From Microcoleus vaginatus PCC 9802 (GTDB lineage Bacteria; Cyanobacteriota; Cyanobacteriia; Cyanobacteriales; Microcoleaceae): 64,000 nucleotides of DNA. Location of the stretch: positions 5,035,001 to 5,099,000 of the forward strand of contig CP031740.1 of the NCBI GenBank assembly GCA_022701275.1, given 5' to 3'. Positions 34,334 through 46,788 of the stretch are shown here, in pieces. The notes under the pieces are model-generated. The model was not told where the DNA came from and did no database searches. It was given only the letters and a program-made list of their open reading frames with translations. Position numbers and translations under genes: made by a program. How positions within the stretch are numbered: the first letter of the stretch is position 1; each line of letters begins with the position of its first letter.

Positions 34334-36444
34334 GTAGCATTGAATTGTTAGAGCGCCGTGTTGCTTCAGCATTTTATGGAAGTTTTACAACTTTGCGTCC
34401 GGTACAAGAAGCTGCTATTGAACTGCTAGTAAAGGGTCAAAATATTGTCCTCTCTTCTGGTACGGGTTCTGGGAAAACTGAGGCTGTTTTGGCTCCGTTG
34501 CTAAGTCGTTATTGGCGAAAAGCTGTCACAACTGAAGCCTTGATTCTGATTTATATTGCCCCTACGAAGGCACTGGTGAACGATTTAGGCAAGCGGCTGT
34601 ATCCGCCATTGGATAAATTGGGACTTCGTGTTGGCATACGTCATGGCGATCGCGATGATTTAGTATCTGGGCAAACACCCCATGTTCTACTAACAACGCC
34701 AGAATCGCTGGAAGTGCTACTTTTCCGCAAAGATGCAACTTTACAAACAGTTTGCGCTGTAGTTATTGACGAGGTGCATCTTCTCTACAACACGCAGAGA
34801 GGATTGCAACTATCTGTCCTACTTCAAAGACTCCAACAAAGCTTAGGACAAGAGTTGCAATGGGCTGCCTTATCTGCAACAGTGGGGAGACTTTCAGATG
34901 TGCGCGATTTCTTGTTTGGATCAGCAGCTAGTGCTGAATTCCTTCAATTTCCTGCTCATCGTTCTATTGATGCCCATGTGCGGCATATTGCTGATGAAGC
35001 CAGCTTTCTGAAGCTCATTTGCAAGTTGACAGCAGGGAGACAGACTAAACTATTGATCTTTACTAATTCTCGCCGAGAATGTGAACGGTTAGCAGGAAGT
35101 TTGCAGCATGAAAAAAGGTTAACTTCCCTCATTTTTACTCATTACTCATCTCTCTCGCCAGAAGTTAGAGTGGAAACTGAGGAAAAATTTACTGCTGCAA
35201 GAACTGCGATATGTATTGCTACCAGTACATTAGAACTTGGTATTGACATCGGTGATATTGATGCTGTGATTCTTTGGGGATTACCCAGCGGGGTTGAATC
35301 ATTCCTACAGCGAATTGGTCGCAGTAATCGACGCGCCAATAAAACAAATGTTATCTGCCTAGTACCGGATAATTCCGATCATATAATCTTTGAGTCGTTG
35401 CGTTTTATTGCTCTTGTCGATGCAGCGAAAAAAGGTGAGTTACCCATTCGCTCTCCCTATGAATTATTTGGAGCGATTGGGCAACAGTGTCTCAGCGTCA
35501 TTGCATCGGATGGTGGTCGCTTCACTAGAATTGCAGAATTGTGCAAGCTATGCGATCACCGAGAGTATCTAGATCGCTCATCTATCGAAACAATACTTGG
35601 TGAATTAGCCAATAATAGTTATCTTCAGCGTCACGGTTTCAAAAATCAATATGGTGCCGGTGCAAACCTGTACAAGCTTGTCGATTATAGAATAATCTAC
35701 GGAAACTTTGGTTCGGGGTCTCAAACTATAGAATTATGTTACAAATCTAAAGTTTTAGGTGAAGTTCCTGCTGAGAACTTACTCAGAGTTAGACCAGGAA
35801 TGCTGGTACGTTTTGCAGGTAAAATTTGGCGGGTACGCAAGGCTTCGATGGCAGGTATCCTTGTTCAACCATCATCTGAAAAAGGTAGTGCCATTGATTT
35901 TACCTATGGGGGTAGAGGAATTAGCACAGATGCTTTTGTTTGCGATCGTGTCTGGCAAATCATCCACAATGAGGAATTGCCGAGTGAGGTTTTAACCCGG
36001 AGCCTACACGAAAGTTTAGAAAAAGCGAGAGATAACCTGCGAAGGATTTGTCGGATTGACCAAATTCCCTATATTCGTTCATCTAAAGGTATCCGCTATT
36101 TTACATTTGGAGGTTACTTGGTCAATAAGGCTGTAGCTCTGATTAATAAGCAACTAGATTACAAAGCTGATGATGTTTCGCTGCTGGTAATATCACCCAT
36201 TAACTGGGCATCTATTCCCACAGAAGCACAAGCCTACGAATCAGTTTTTCATCGGCTGTTAGAGACATCTTCTGAACGATCTATTTATCAAACATTGCTA
36301 CCTGCTGAGCTTCAATTGCGCGAATTCCTGCAAGATTGGTTAAGAAATGAGACAGTCCGCAGAGTATTGGTGAGATTGGCTCATTCTGATCCGGTGCTCG
36401 CCTCTCCTCAAATAGAAGTTTTATTTCCGGCTACTTATCGCTGA
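34330..36444 (+). CDS. Lhr/BrxHI-like superfamily 2 DNA helicase
   Basis: 704 aa. Motif I SSGTGSGKTEA (42-52), Ia APTKALVNDL, Ic TTPESLEVLL, motif II DEVH (147-150), motif III SAT (182-184), motif V TSTLELGIDIGD, and motif VI QRIGRSNRR (about 327-335). The C-terminal ~350 residues resemble Lhr-type accessory domains (RVRPGMLVRFAGKIWRV). No nuclease domain is visible. It probably unwinds or translocates on DNA with the two upstream ATPases. The stop at 36444 is followed by only 67 nt before the convergent miaA, so the operon ends here; there is no methylase, PglZ-type phosphatase or BrxA/B in the window. Confidence 0.88.
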   Translation: MSSIELLERRVASAFYGSFTTLRPVQEAAIELLVKGQNIVLSSGTGSGKTEAVLAPLLSRYWRKAVTTEALILIYIAPTKALVNDLGKRLYPPLDKLGLRVGIRHGDRDDLVSGQTPHVLLTTPESLEVLLFRKDATLQTVCAVVIDEVHLLYNTQRGLQLSVLLQRLQQSLGQELQWAALSATVGRLSDVRDFLFGSAASAEFLQFPAHRSIDAHVRHIADEASFLKLICKLTAGRQTKLLIFTNSRRECERLAGSLQHEKRLTSLIFTHYSSLSPEVRVETEEKFTAARTAICIATSTLELGIDIGDIDAVILWGLPSGVESFLQRIGRSNRRANKTNVICLVPDNSDHIIFESLRFIALVDAAKKGELPIRSPYELFGAIGQQCLSVIASDGGRFTRIAELCKLCDHREYLDRSSIETILGELANNSYLQRHGFKNQYGAGANLYKLVDYRIIYGNFGSGSQTIELCYKSKVLGEVPAENLLRVRPGMLVRFAGKIWRVRKASMAGILVQPSSEKGSAIDFTYGGRGISTDAFVCDRVWQIIHNEELPSEVLTRSLHESLEKARDNLRRICRIDQIPYIRSSKGIRYFTFGGYLVNKAVALINKQLDYKADDVSLLVISPINWASIPTEAQAYESVFHRLLETSSERSIYQTLLPAELQLREFLQDWLRNETVRRVLVRLAHSDPVLASPQIEVLFPATYR

Positions 36445-36511
36445 AAGGTTCAATATGATCTCACAGCTTTCTTAGATCATGGTCGTCCTCACTACGAACT
36501 TATTAACAGGA

Positions 36512-37435
36512 TTATGTGCGATAGGCAAAATCTTCTTTGACAAATTGCTGCACTCTCTGCCAAACTCGCTCCAATAAATCTGGTGCGCTAACATCAAACC
36601 ATTCAATTTCAGGATACGCTCGAAACCAGGTGCGCTGTCTCTTCGCAAATTGCCGCGTGTGCAAAATTGTTAATTCTTTGGCTTCTTCAAGCTTAATCTC
36701 GCCAGCCAAATATTGTTTCATTTCCTGATATCCCAGCGTGTTCAACAGTGGCAAGTCGCAGCCGTATTTTTTACACAAATATTCTACTTCAGCAATCCAA
36801 CCGCGTTCTAGCATTTGTTCGGTGCGCTGTTTGATCCGATCGACCAAAACATCGATCTGGCAATCCAACCCTATTTGTAAAATAGGATAATTGGGAGGAT
36901 TTTCGCCCTGCTGTTCGGAAATAGAGCGACCCGTGACATAAAATACTTCCAGTGCTCTTAAAGTTCTTACTGGGTCATTGAGGTGAATTTTCTCAGCGGC
37001 AGAGCGATCGACTTGCTGCAACATCGCGTAACATTGAGATTGTCCGAGTTCTGCAAGTTGCGATCGCAATTCGGGCATCGGCGCTACCCTCGGAATTTTC
37101 AAACCGCGCACGATCGATTTAATATATAAGCCTGTCCCTCCCACCAACAACAGAGGAGGAGACAGGGGAAAATCGACATCAGCAATTAATTTTTGAGCTT
37201 GCTGCTGGTACTCTGCTAGTGTCAGAGTTTCTGTCGGATCGCAAATGTCAATTAAGTGATGCGGTACACAAGTGCGATCGACCGCCGTCGGTTTTGCGGT
37301 TCCGATGTCAAATTCGCGGTACACTTGACGGGAGTCCGCACTCAGGATCGAGGATTGCAGTCGCGAAGCCAAAGCCAAAGCCACTCCAGACTTCCCCGTC
37401 GCCGTCGCCCCGCAAATCGTAATTAATCTAGGCAT
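36512..37435 (-). CDS. miaA: tRNA dimethylallyltransferase
   Basis: About 307 aa from ATG 37435 (MPRLITICGATATGKSG). MiaA adds a dimethylallyl group from DMAPP to A37 of tRNAs reading UNN codons. P-loop GATATGKS; SADSRQVYREFDIGTAKP (catalytic Asp region); GGTGLYIKSIVRGL; and near the C-terminus TRQFAKRQRTWFRAYPEIEWFD, all diagnostic. Length is normal. It is convergent with the ATPase/helicase operon and stands alone. Confidence 0.95.
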   Translation of the reverse strand: MPRLITICGATATGKSGVALALASRLQSSILSADSRQVYREFDIGTAKPTAVDRTCVPHHLIDICDPTETLTLAEYQQQAQKLIADVDFPLSPPLLLVGGTGLYIKSIVRGLKIPRVAPMPELRSQLAELGQSQCYAMLQQVDRSAAEKIHLNDPVRTLRALEVFYVTGRSISEQQGENPPNYPILQIGLDCQIDVLVDRIKQRTEQMLERGWIAEVEYLCKKYGCDLPLLNTLGYQEMKQYLAGEIKLEEAKELTILHTRQFAKRQRTWFRAYPEIEWFDVSAPDLLERVWQRVQQFVKEDFAYRT

Positions 37436-37622
37436 AAGCTGTCGCACATTTCCCTCTAAAAACTCTCAAATCCTCTCCTCTCCATGCTTTCTTCTCTCTC
37501 CATCCACTGATTCACCGCGATCGGGCTGGGCAGTCGCTAAGTAATCTCAAAACTATTCCCCTCCCTCCCCCTAATAAATTTCCCTTCAGAAAGCCCTAGC
37601 ATCGCCTTTAACGGTTTTGTGC

Positions 37623-37628
37623 TATAAT
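37623..37628 (+). promoter_or_regulatory. Possible gyrB -10 box
   Basis: A perfect TATAAT 65 nt before the gyrB start; no good -35 hexamer at the usual distance. A single -10 match in A/T-rich DNA is weak evidence. Confidence 0.35.
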
Positions 37629-37633
37629 TTTAG

Positions 37634-39634
<2,001 letters not shown>

Positions 39635-39698
39635 ATTAGCCATTAGCTAACAGTCGAGGACGAGCGACTAAGGACTAAACTTTTGCAGCAGTTTGAAC

Positions 39699-39722
39699 CC
39701 TTGTGCCTTCCGAGGCACAAGG
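39699..39722 (+). terminator. Hairpin downstream of gyrB
   Basis: CCTTGTGCC and GGCACAAGG form a perfect 9-bp stem around TTCCGA, 65 nt past the gyrB stop. The following CTTTCTG is only weakly T-rich. Confidence 0.55.
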
Positions 39723-39868
39723 CTTTCTGCCGTTTGAGGCCGGTAGGTTTTGTTATAAAAATTAATACAATCTCTCATCAAATCGATCTAAGGTAAATGC
39801 TTAGGTAAATTTTAGATTTTTGGCGCATCCATCAGCTACCACAAAAATAGAAGGTTGGACAATATAGC

Positions 39869-40585
39869 ATGAGCATCAATTTAGCGACCAAATTGCGTGA
39901 GGGAACCAAAAAGTCCCACACAATGGCAGAAAACGTCGGTTTTGTCAAGTGTTTTTTAAAAGGCGTTGTAGAAAAAACTTCTTACCGGAAGTTAGTAGGA
40001 AACCTCTACTTTGTCTACTCGGCAATGGAAGAGGAAATGGAACACCAAAAGCAGCATCCGGTTGTTTCAAAAATTTACTTTTCTGAGTTGAATCGGAAAC
40101 AAAGCTTAGAGCAAGATTTATTTTACTACTACGGTGCGAATTGGCGCGAACAAGTAGCTCCGTCAGCCGCAGCTAAAGCCTACGTCCAGCGGATTCGCGA
40201 GATTTCGGCAACTGCACCGGAACTGTTAGTAGCTCATTCTTACACTCGCTACCTTGGCGATTTATCCGGCGGACAAATCCTGAAGGGAATTGCCCAGAGG
40301 GGGATGAATCTTTCCGAGGGAGAAGGCACTGCTTTCTATGAATTCCAGGATATTCCTGATGAAAAAGAATTCAAGGCTAACTACCGTCAGGCAATGAATG
40401 AACTGCCGATTGACGAAGCCACCGCAGAGCGAATTGTTGACGAAGCTAATGCAGCTTTTGGCATGAACATGAAGATGTTCATGGAATTAGAAGGCAATTT
40501 GATTAAAGCAGTTGGTCAGATGCTTTTCAATACCCTGACTCGGAAGCGCGGTGGTGCCAGTACCGAATTGGCTACTGCTGATTGA
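39869..40585 (+). CDS. ho1: Heme oxygenase
   Basis: 238 aa. Oxidises heme to biliverdin IX-alpha, CO and iron with ferredoxin as donor, the first step of phycobilin synthesis. Conserved N-terminus LREGTKKSHTMAENVGF with the heme-ligand His, FLKGVVEKTSYRKLVGNLYFVY, and the distal helix LVAHSYTRYLGDLSGGQILKG with its Gly-rich bend. Soluble and close to the length of cyanobacterial HO1. Monocistronic here, with 230 bp of upstream sequence. Confidence 0.97.
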   Translation: MSINLATKLREGTKKSHTMAENVGFVKCFLKGVVEKTSYRKLVGNLYFVYSAMEEEMEHQKQHPVVSKIYFSELNRKQSLEQDLFYYYGANWREQVAPSAAAKAYVQRIREISATAPELLVAHSYTRYLGDLSGGQILKGIAQRGMNLSEGEGTAFYEFQDIPDEKEFKANYRQAMNELPIDEATAERIVDEANAAFGMNMKMFMELEGNLIKAVGQMLFNTLTRKRGGASTELATAD

Positions 40586-40586
40586 G

Positions 40587-40691
40587 TTAAAGCTTACTAG
40601 GGATAATTTGAGCCTCGTTTAAGAGGAAAACTTTAAATCCTGGGGGTTTGATGGCTGCTTTTACAGTCACCCAATCTCCGGGATTTTGCAT
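40587..40691 (-). pseudogene. Possible 34-codon remnant
   Basis: From ATG 40691: MQNPGDWVTVKAAIKPPGFK, ending NEAQIIPSKL. This looks like the tail of a small OB-fold-like protein rather than noise, and upstream codons continue open for a few residues. It may be the 3' end of a decayed gene or the C-terminus of something displaced. Weak. Confidence 0.25.
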
Positions 40692-40744
40692 GGTGGGCGA
40701 TCGACTTTTTAACTCACAACTCAACACTTACAACTCAAAGATAT

Positions 40745-41443
40745 TTAACGCCCCATGCCGCGATTAGGAGGCTCCTCGTCCGGGACAGGCAAAGAAGTTG
40801 GCCTTACTTGGCGCTCCAAATACTTGCTCAAAGCGTAAGCGATATCCCCACGACTCATCGGCTTCAAAGGATTAATCTTATTAGTTGCGAGATCAACATT
40901 AACAAACCCTTCATAAAGTGCAGTAGCTAGAGACTTTCTAGCCCAATTAGGAATTTCACCTGCATCTGGATACTTAGCTAAAATTTCGGAAATGCTGGAA
41001 TCGGGAAACTGAAAAACCCCGTAAGCTTGAGCAAAAATCGCTAAAGCTTCAGCGCGAGTCACCCTTTGATTTGGGAAAAACATTCCGTCGCGATATCCAC
41101 TCATTGTTCCCGTTTTCAAAACAGTTTGAATCGCACTGTAAGCCCAGTAACTCTTCGGTACGTCCGGCAATTCCCTATCCGGTTTCTGAGCGGTTTTCCG
41201 CCGTTCCAAACCAAAAGTTTTTACTAAAATCACCGCCAAATCAGCGCGACTGACAAGACCCTGAGCATGAAAATTGCCACTGGCATTTTTATTCATCAAC
41301 CCTGCATTCACAACCCGGTCGATCGGGTCAATTATTTCTTGAGATTGAACCGCCATAAACACTCCTTGCAGTAGGGCGATCGCCAAAAAAATACTCACTA
41401 ACCTTTTCACGATTTTAATTATTCCTGTCCCTAAAACAATCAT
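40745..41443 (-). CDS. S-layer homology (SLH) domain protein
   Basis: 232 aa. An N-terminal hydrophobic signal (IVKRLVSIFLAIALLQGVFM) precedes SLH repeats: RVVNAGLMNKN...VSRADLAVILVKTFGL, then DVPKSYWAYSAIQTVLKTGTMSGYRDGMFFPNQRVTRAEALAIF, then a third ending MSRGDIAYALSKYL. SLH repeats bind pyruvylated cell-wall polysaccharide. There is no further domain, so it is either a small wall anchor or an accessory of the envelope. It lies just downstream of mfd on the same strand. Confidence 0.9.
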   Translation of the reverse strand: MIVLGTGIIKIVKRLVSIFLAIALLQGVFMAVQSQEIIDPIDRVVNAGLMNKNASGNFHAQGLVSRADLAVILVKTFGLERRKTAQKPDRELPDVPKSYWAYSAIQTVLKTGTMSGYRDGMFFPNQRVTRAEALAIFAQAYGVFQFPDSSISEILAKYPDAGEIPNWARKSLATALYEGFVNVDLATNKINPLKPMSRGDIAYALSKYLERQVRPTSLPVPDEEPPNRGMGR

Positions 41444-41524
41444 GAAAACAGCAGTAATATTTTTTCCGGTTCCATCGGTATTATTCTGTGGTTTCGGGGG
41501 TGCGCTAGATTTGGGGATTATATA

Positions 41525-44500
41525 TTAAAATCCAACATTTGCTTCCGGCAAAGCGCCCTGCATTTTACCCAGCCAATCAATCAAATTATCTAATTGCTTT
41601 TGGGCCGTCAAAACCGCCATACCTCGAATAGTAACCTTCCCCTTGCTGTAGACAAAACGAGAGCGCAAATGTTCCGGCAAATTAGCCTTGAGCAAATTCC
41701 AAGCAGGCTCCTCCATAGCTGTTTCCAAAACTATGTGCTGCTTATTCTCCGGTTTGATCCGAGAAAAACCGATTTTTTTAGCGATTTGTTTGAGTTCGAC
41801 CACACGGATAAGTTGCTGGGCTGGAAGAGGAATCGGCCCATAACGATCGCACCAATCAGCCTGAATCTGCTGTAATTCTTCAGGGGTATTAGCAGAAGCC
41901 ACAGACCGGTAAGCGCTCATCTTTTGATCCAAATCTGCGATGTAATCGGCAGGAATAAACGCCGTCAAAGTTAGGTCAATTTGCGCGTCTTCAACTTTCG
42001 GAATTTCCTGACCTTTAATTTCCCGAATAGCCTCCTCTAACATTTCAGCATACAAATCAAAACCGATCGCCTCCATTTGACCAGATTGTTCAGTACCCAA
42101 AACATCACCCGAACCGCGAATTTCCATATCTCGGACGGCCAACTGATAGCCCGAACCCAACTGGGCAAACTCTTGAATTGCCCGCAGCCGCTGCCTTGCA
42201 GCATCAGACAGCTTGTTCTGCTTGGGATAAAACAGCCAAGCATGAGCTTGAATCCCCGCGCGTCCCACCCGTCCCCGCAACTGGTAAAGCTGACCCAAAC
42301 CAAAGCGCTGCGCGTCTTCAATTAAAATAGTATTGACACGCGGAATATCCAAACCCGACTCAATAATCGTCGTGCACACCAAAATATCGAAATCTGCCGC
42401 ACTGAAAGTCAGCATGACCGATTCTAATTCCGAAGCATCCATTTGACCGTGGGCGATCGCAATTCTGGCAGACGGTACCATCTCCTGCAACTGAGCGGCC
42501 AACTCATCAATCCCCTCAATCCGCGGCACCACGTAAAAAACCTGACCGCCCCTGTCCAATTCTTGACGAATTGCCGATCGCACCACTTCCGGGTTATAGG
42601 GAGCCAAATGCGTCTGAATCGGGCGCCTGCTGGGAGGCGGAGTCGAAATCAAACTCATCTCGCGAATCCCCGACAGCGACATATACAAAGTCCGGGGAAT
42701 CGGCGTTGCTGTCAGAGTCAGAACATCTACCTCTGTTTTGAGAGCTTTAATTGCTTCCTTTTGCTTAACTCCAAACCGCTGTTCTTCATCCACCACCAAC
42801 AAGCCCAAATCCCGAAATTTAATGGCTTTGCTCAAAACAGCTTGAGTACCGACAATCACATCTAATTCCCCAGTCGCCAAACGCTTGTGAATCTCCCGGC
42901 GCTCGGTTTCCGTGCGAAAGCGATTGAGCAAACCAACTTCGATCGGATAAGGGGAAAAACGCTCTGAGAGCGTGTGATAGTGCTGTTGGGTCAAAATCGT
43001 CGTCGGCGCGAGCAAAGCCACCTGCTTGCCCGCCGTAACCGCCTTAAAAATCGCTCTCAGAGCAACTTCTGTCTTGCCAAAACCAACATCGCCACAGACC
43101 AAGCGATCCATCGGTCGATCGCCCTCCATGTCGCGTTTCACATCCTGAGTTGCCTTCAACTGATCCGGGGTTGGCTGGTAAGGAAAAGAATCCTCTAATT
43201 CTTGTTGCCAAGGCATATCAGGAGGAAAAGCGTAACCTGTTTGTTTAGCTCTTTTAGCATAAAGATTCAGCAAATCCACTGCCAATTTCTTAACAGCTTT
43301 GCGAACCTTTGTTTTAGTTTTTTCCCAAGTTTGGCCGGTCAGCTTGTTTAGATCCGGTACTTTATCGCCTACAGTCCGAAACCTCGACAAAGCCCCCAAC
43401 TGATCTGCCGCCACTCTCAGAGTACCGTCAGCGTATTGAATCAATAAATACTCGCGAGTTTCGCGATCGATCGTCAAACGTTCCAACTTGATAAATTTAC
43501 CCACTCCATGCTGGCGGTGAACCACATAATCACCAGGGCTTAATTTATTCGGGTCTACTTGCTTAGAAGCAGCGCGACGGCGCTTGCGGACGTAGCTAAA
43601 AGTAGCCAAAGAATGCTGACCGTAAAATTCCCTATCGGTAATTAAAACAATCCGAAAAGTCGGCAGAATAAACCCTTCCAATTCTGCCAGCCCGCTGTAC
43701 TTCAAAGCAACCGGAATGTGCTGCAATTGCAATTTGTCGATCGCCAAATAATCGCGCGGATTCACCACAAACTGAGCCGGACAGTCGTGTTCCGAAAGCA
43801 GAGAAACCGATCGACTCGGTTGAGCAGAAACCAGAAAAATGGTAAAACCCCGATCGCGCTCTTCCCTGAGCATTTGAGACAGCTTCGCAAATTGGTGAGG
43901 CATCACCGGCACAGGCCTGCTGGCCAAATTAATCGCAGGCGCTAGCTGGTCGATATCCGCAGAGCTTTGAAATTTTTTAGCAGTAGGATCTTCTGCCAAT
44001 TCTGAAAGTTCTAGCCGATCGAAAGCTGCGACATCTGCCATTGATTCAGCAAAAGTGCGGTGAATTTTCGGAACTTTCAAATTAGCAAGTGGCAATTTTT
44101 CTGTGGCCTCACCAGCAACTGCCGATTCCCGATTGCAATTATTCCACTGTTCCTGTGCATTCTCAAACCAGCGGTCGCTGTGACCTTCGCACCCTTGGGG
44201 TTCGTCAATAACAACTAAAGTATTTTCTGTCAAATAATCCAACAAAGATGCAGGTTGCTCGAACGCTAAACCCAACAGCCTGCGGACAAATCTTTCCGCT
44301 TCATTTTCCCCTTCATTTTCGGGGTCGAAAGAGCCTAGGTGGTTGATTGCATCAAGCTTTTTTTCAGATAAAACTGCTTTAATAATTGTGTTAAAATTAG
44401 TAGGAGTTAAAACTAATCGCTCGACCTTATCGAGCGATCGCTGCGAAGAGGGATCGAACTCCCGAATTTGCTCCAAATCATCCCCAAACCACTCCAGCCG

Positions 44501-45100
44501 CACCGGCAACTCAGCCGCCACCGGAAACACATCGACAATATCACCGCGACGGCTCCACTGACCCTCCATTTCCACCAGAGCCACCCGATCGTACCCCATC
44601 GACACCAGTTGGCGGTCAAGTATCTTCGAGTCTTGAACCGCACCTCGCTTCAGCGTCAGACAGTAGGGTTCAAAAGCAGCAGGTGGCGGCAAGTGAGACT
44701 GGAGAGCTCTTTCGGTAGCTACAATCGCGATCGGCTTAGAATTGGCGTTTGTTTCTCGTTTCTCGACCAAATCCGCCAGCACCTGCATTTGTCCCCAAGT
44801 CATTTCGTTCTCGTCGGAGTAAGATAGCTCGTAGGGCGAAGCCTCCGAAGTTGGGTAAAAATGCACAGTCTGCCAGCCCATAGCCTCCAGCCCTGCCACC
44901 CAGCGGCCCGCTTCTTCTAGAGTGGCCGTCACTACCAGTAAACTCCGCCCTTCTTGCTGTGCGAGGGCGGAAGCTACTAAACCTTTGGGCAAGCGAGCGA
45001 TGCCGTTGAGTTGCAAGCAGCGATGGCGCTTGAGCTTGTTGAGGAGTTCTGTGGCTAGGGGTGATCGCCCCAGGGTACGAATTATTGAAGAGAAAGTCAT
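41525..45100 (-). CDS. mfd: Transcription-repair coupling factor
   Basis: 1191 aa. Order: UvrB-like N-terminal module ([20 protein letters not shown], ...TSEASPYE), RNA-polymerase interaction domain ([18 protein letters not shown]), then a RecG-like translocase with [35 protein letters not shown] and [10 protein letters not shown], and a C-terminal TRCF domain. It removes RNA polymerase stalled at lesions and recruits UvrA. Length normal, no lesions. The SLH gene follows at about 80 nt. Confidence 0.98.
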   Translation of the reverse strand: MTFSSIIRTLGRSPLATELLNKLKRHRCLQLNGIARLPKGLVASALAQQEGRSLLVVTATLEEAGRWVAGLEAMGWQTVHFYPTSEASPYELSYSDENEMTWGQMQVLADLVEKRETNANSKPIAIVATERALQSHLPPPAAFEPYCLTLKRGAVQDSKILDRQLVSMGYDRVALVEMEGQWSRRGDIVDVFPVAAELPVRLEWFGDDLEQIREFDPSSQRSLDKVERLVLTPTNFNTIIKAVLSEKKLDAINHLGSFDPENEGENEAERFVRRLLGLAFEQPASLLDYLTENTLVVIDEPQGCEGHSDRWFENAQEQWNNCNRESAVAGEATEKLPLANLKVPKIHRTFAESMADVAAFDRLELSELAEDPTAKKFQSSADIDQLAPAINLASRPVPVMPHQFAKLSQMLREERDRGFTIFLVSAQPSRSVSLLSEHDCPAQFVVNPRDYLAIDKLQLQHIPVALKYSGLAELEGFILPTFRIVLITDREFYGQHSLATFSYVRKRRRAASKQVDPNKLSPGDYVVHRQHGVGKFIKLERLTIDRETREYLLIQYADGTLRVAADQLGALSRFRTVGDKVPDLNKLTGQTWEKTKTKVRKAVKKLAVDLLNLYAKRAKQTGYAFPPDMPWQQELEDSFPYQPTPDQLKATQDVKRDMEGDRPMDRLVCGDVGFGKTEVALRAIFKAVTAGKQVALLAPTTILTQQHYHTLSERFSPYPIEVGLLNRFRTETERREIHKRLATGELDVIVGTQAVLSKAIKFRDLGLLVVDEEQRFGVKQKEAIKALKTEVDVLTLTATPIPRTLYMSLSGIREMSLISTPPPSRRPIQTHLAPYNPEVVRSAIRQELDRGGQVFYVVPRIEGIDELAAQLQEMVPSARIAIAHGQMDASELESVMLTFSAADFDILVCTTIIESGLDIPRVNTILIEDAQRFGLGQLYQLRGRVGRAGIQAHAWLFYPKQNKLSDAARQRLRAIQEFAQLGSGYQLAVRDMEIRGSGDVLGTEQSGQMEAIGFDLYAEMLEEAIREIKGQEIPKVEDAQIDLTLTAFIPADYIADLDQKMSAYRSVASANTPEELQQIQADWCDRYGPIPLPAQQLIRVVELKQIAKKIGFSRIKPENKQHIVLETAMEEPAWNLLKANLPEHLRSRFVYSKGKVTIRGMAVLTAQKQLDNLIDWLGKMQGALPEANVGF

Positions 45101-45389
45101 GCGCTTTTAATTTTAATCCCTGATCGGCGAAGGCTCTTTCCCTTTGCCTGTTAAGGAGATTGTACGACAAACATCCATGATTGTGCCGCTCTGCTGTTGA
45201 CGCCTTGGAACTTAACTGGAGATAGATTTCTGCTTTAATATGTCGATCCTGCGATCGCGATCGAGCCCGGGACGTTAATCTAGTGACAGGTTTAGAAAAA
45301 ATTTCGAGTTTGCGATCGAGATTCGCAGCTTGCAGGCTTCTCCTTTAACCGGGCAGAGCGCTTCGCCGTTACTACCGAAAATTTTAGAA

Positions 45390-46721
45390 ATGTCCCCAAG
45401 TACCGATATTCTGATTGTTCTCCTGCTGGTTTTCCTCAATGGCTTGTTTGTGATGTCAGAGATGGCCATCATTTCTGTACGGAAGGTGAGACTGCAACAG
45501 ATGGCTAACCAAGGTTCAACCAATGCCCGCGTAGCCTTGGATCTGGCTAATGCCCCCAATCAGTTCTTACCGACAGTTCAAATCGGGATTACGATGCTGG
45601 CTATTGTGTCGGGCGCTTTCGGAGAAACGACGATTTCTAGAAGAGTAGAGCCTTTGTTGCTGCTGATTCCTGCCCTCGCGCCCTACTCTAAGACGATCGC
45701 CTCAGTAGTAGCAGTTTTAACCATCACTTATCTGACCTTAATTATCGGCGAACTCGTGCCGAAGCGGCTAGCGCTCAACAACCCGGAGCCGATCGCTTCT
45801 AGCGTAGCAATTCCCATGCGAATGCTCTCAAAAATTGGCGCTCCTGCGGTTTATCTGTTAAGTCATTCCACTGACTTAGTGATGCGGATCATGGGGATTG
45901 TGCCTTCAACAGAACCGCAAGTTACAGAGGAAGAAATTAAAGTTTTAATAGAGCAAGGGACAGAAGCCGGAACCTTTGAAGAAGCCGAACAAGACATGGT
46001 AGAAAGAGTCTTTCGTTTGGGCGATCGGCGAGTCAGCGCCTTAATGACCCCGCGTCCCGATCTTACCTGGCTCGACCTCGACGACTCAGTAGAAGAAAAC
46101 CGCCAAAAAATGCTCGGCAGCGGTCATTCTCGGTTTCCCGTCTGTCAAGGAGGCCTCGACAACGTGCTCGGTTTAGTACACGTTACAGATATGCTGTCGA
46201 GGACTTTAACCGGTCAACCCCTCGATTTAAGCGCTTCTTTACGGCGGCCTTTATTTGTACCGGAAAGCACGCGGGGGTTAAAAGTATTAGAGCTTTTCAA
46301 GCAATCTAGCAATCAAATTGCCTTGGTGGTAGACGAATACGGCGTGATTCAAGGATTGGTTACAGTCAACGACATTTTAGTCGAACTCGTTGGCGACTTT
46401 CCCTCGATTGAAGATGCTGACGAGCCGGAAGCCGTGCAGCGCGAAGACGGTTCTTGGCTGTTAGACGGAATGCTAGCAGTCGAAGATTTTTTTGAGCTGT
46501 TTGGAATCGAAGAATTGTCACCCGAACACAAAGGAAGTTACCACACGATGGGCGGTTTTGTGATTACCAATTTGGGCAAAATTCCCACAGCAGCGGAGCA
46601 TTTTGAGTGGAACGGTTTGCGCGTGGAAGTAGTCGATATGGACGGGAACCGAGTTGATAAAATCTTGGTAATGCCACTCGAATCAGCGGCCGATCGACCT
46701 AAAGCCCAACCAAATACCTAA
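45390..46721 (+). CDS. CNNM/CorC-type (hemolysin-C family) membrane protein
   Basis: 443 aa from ATG 45390; the longer frame from 45330 lacks the family start. A DUF21 domain with four membrane segments (ILIVLLLVFLNGLFVMSEMAII; QIGITMLAIVSGAFGE; ASVVAVLTITYLTLIIGELVPK), a CBS pair (ALMTPRPDLTWLDL...HSRFPVCQG; QIALVVDEYGVIQGLVTVNDILVELVGD), and a C-terminal CorC/HlyC domain (GFVITNLGKIPTAAEHF). Family members are linked to Mg2+/Co2+ efflux; the hemolysin name is historical. Convergent with the envelope cluster, separated by a hairpin. Confidence 0.92.
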   Translation: MSPSTDILIVLLLVFLNGLFVMSEMAIISVRKVRLQQMANQGSTNARVALDLANAPNQFLPTVQIGITMLAIVSGAFGETTISRRVEPLLLLIPALAPYSKTIASVVAVLTITYLTLIIGELVPKRLALNNPEPIASSVAIPMRMLSKIGAPAVYLLSHSTDLVMRIMGIVPSTEPQVTEEEIKVLIEQGTEAGTFEEAEQDMVERVFRLGDRRVSALMTPRPDLTWLDLDDSVEENRQKMLGSGHSRFPVCQGGLDNVLGLVHVTDMLSRTLTGQPLDLSASLRRPLFVPESTRGLKVLELFKQSSNQIALVVDEYGVIQGLVTVNDILVELVGDFPSIEDADEPEAVQREDGSWLLDGMLAVEDFFELFGIEELSPEHKGSYHTMGGFVITNLGKIPTAAEHFEWNGLRVEVVDMDGNRVDKILVMPLESAADRPKAQPNT

Positions 46722-46740
46722 AATTTAAACTCAGCGGTAA

Positions 46741-46757
46741 GGTGCGCTAGGCGCACC
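46741..46757. terminator. Shared hairpin between convergent genes
   Basis: GGTGCGC-TAG-GCGCACC is a perfect 7-bp stem with a 3-nt loop between two convergent stops (46721 and 46789). It may act as a bidirectional terminator, and is also a known dispersed palindrome type in cyanobacteria. Confidence 0.5.
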
Positions 46758-46788
46758 CTACATCAACCATTCAGCGGATATTTCAGAC

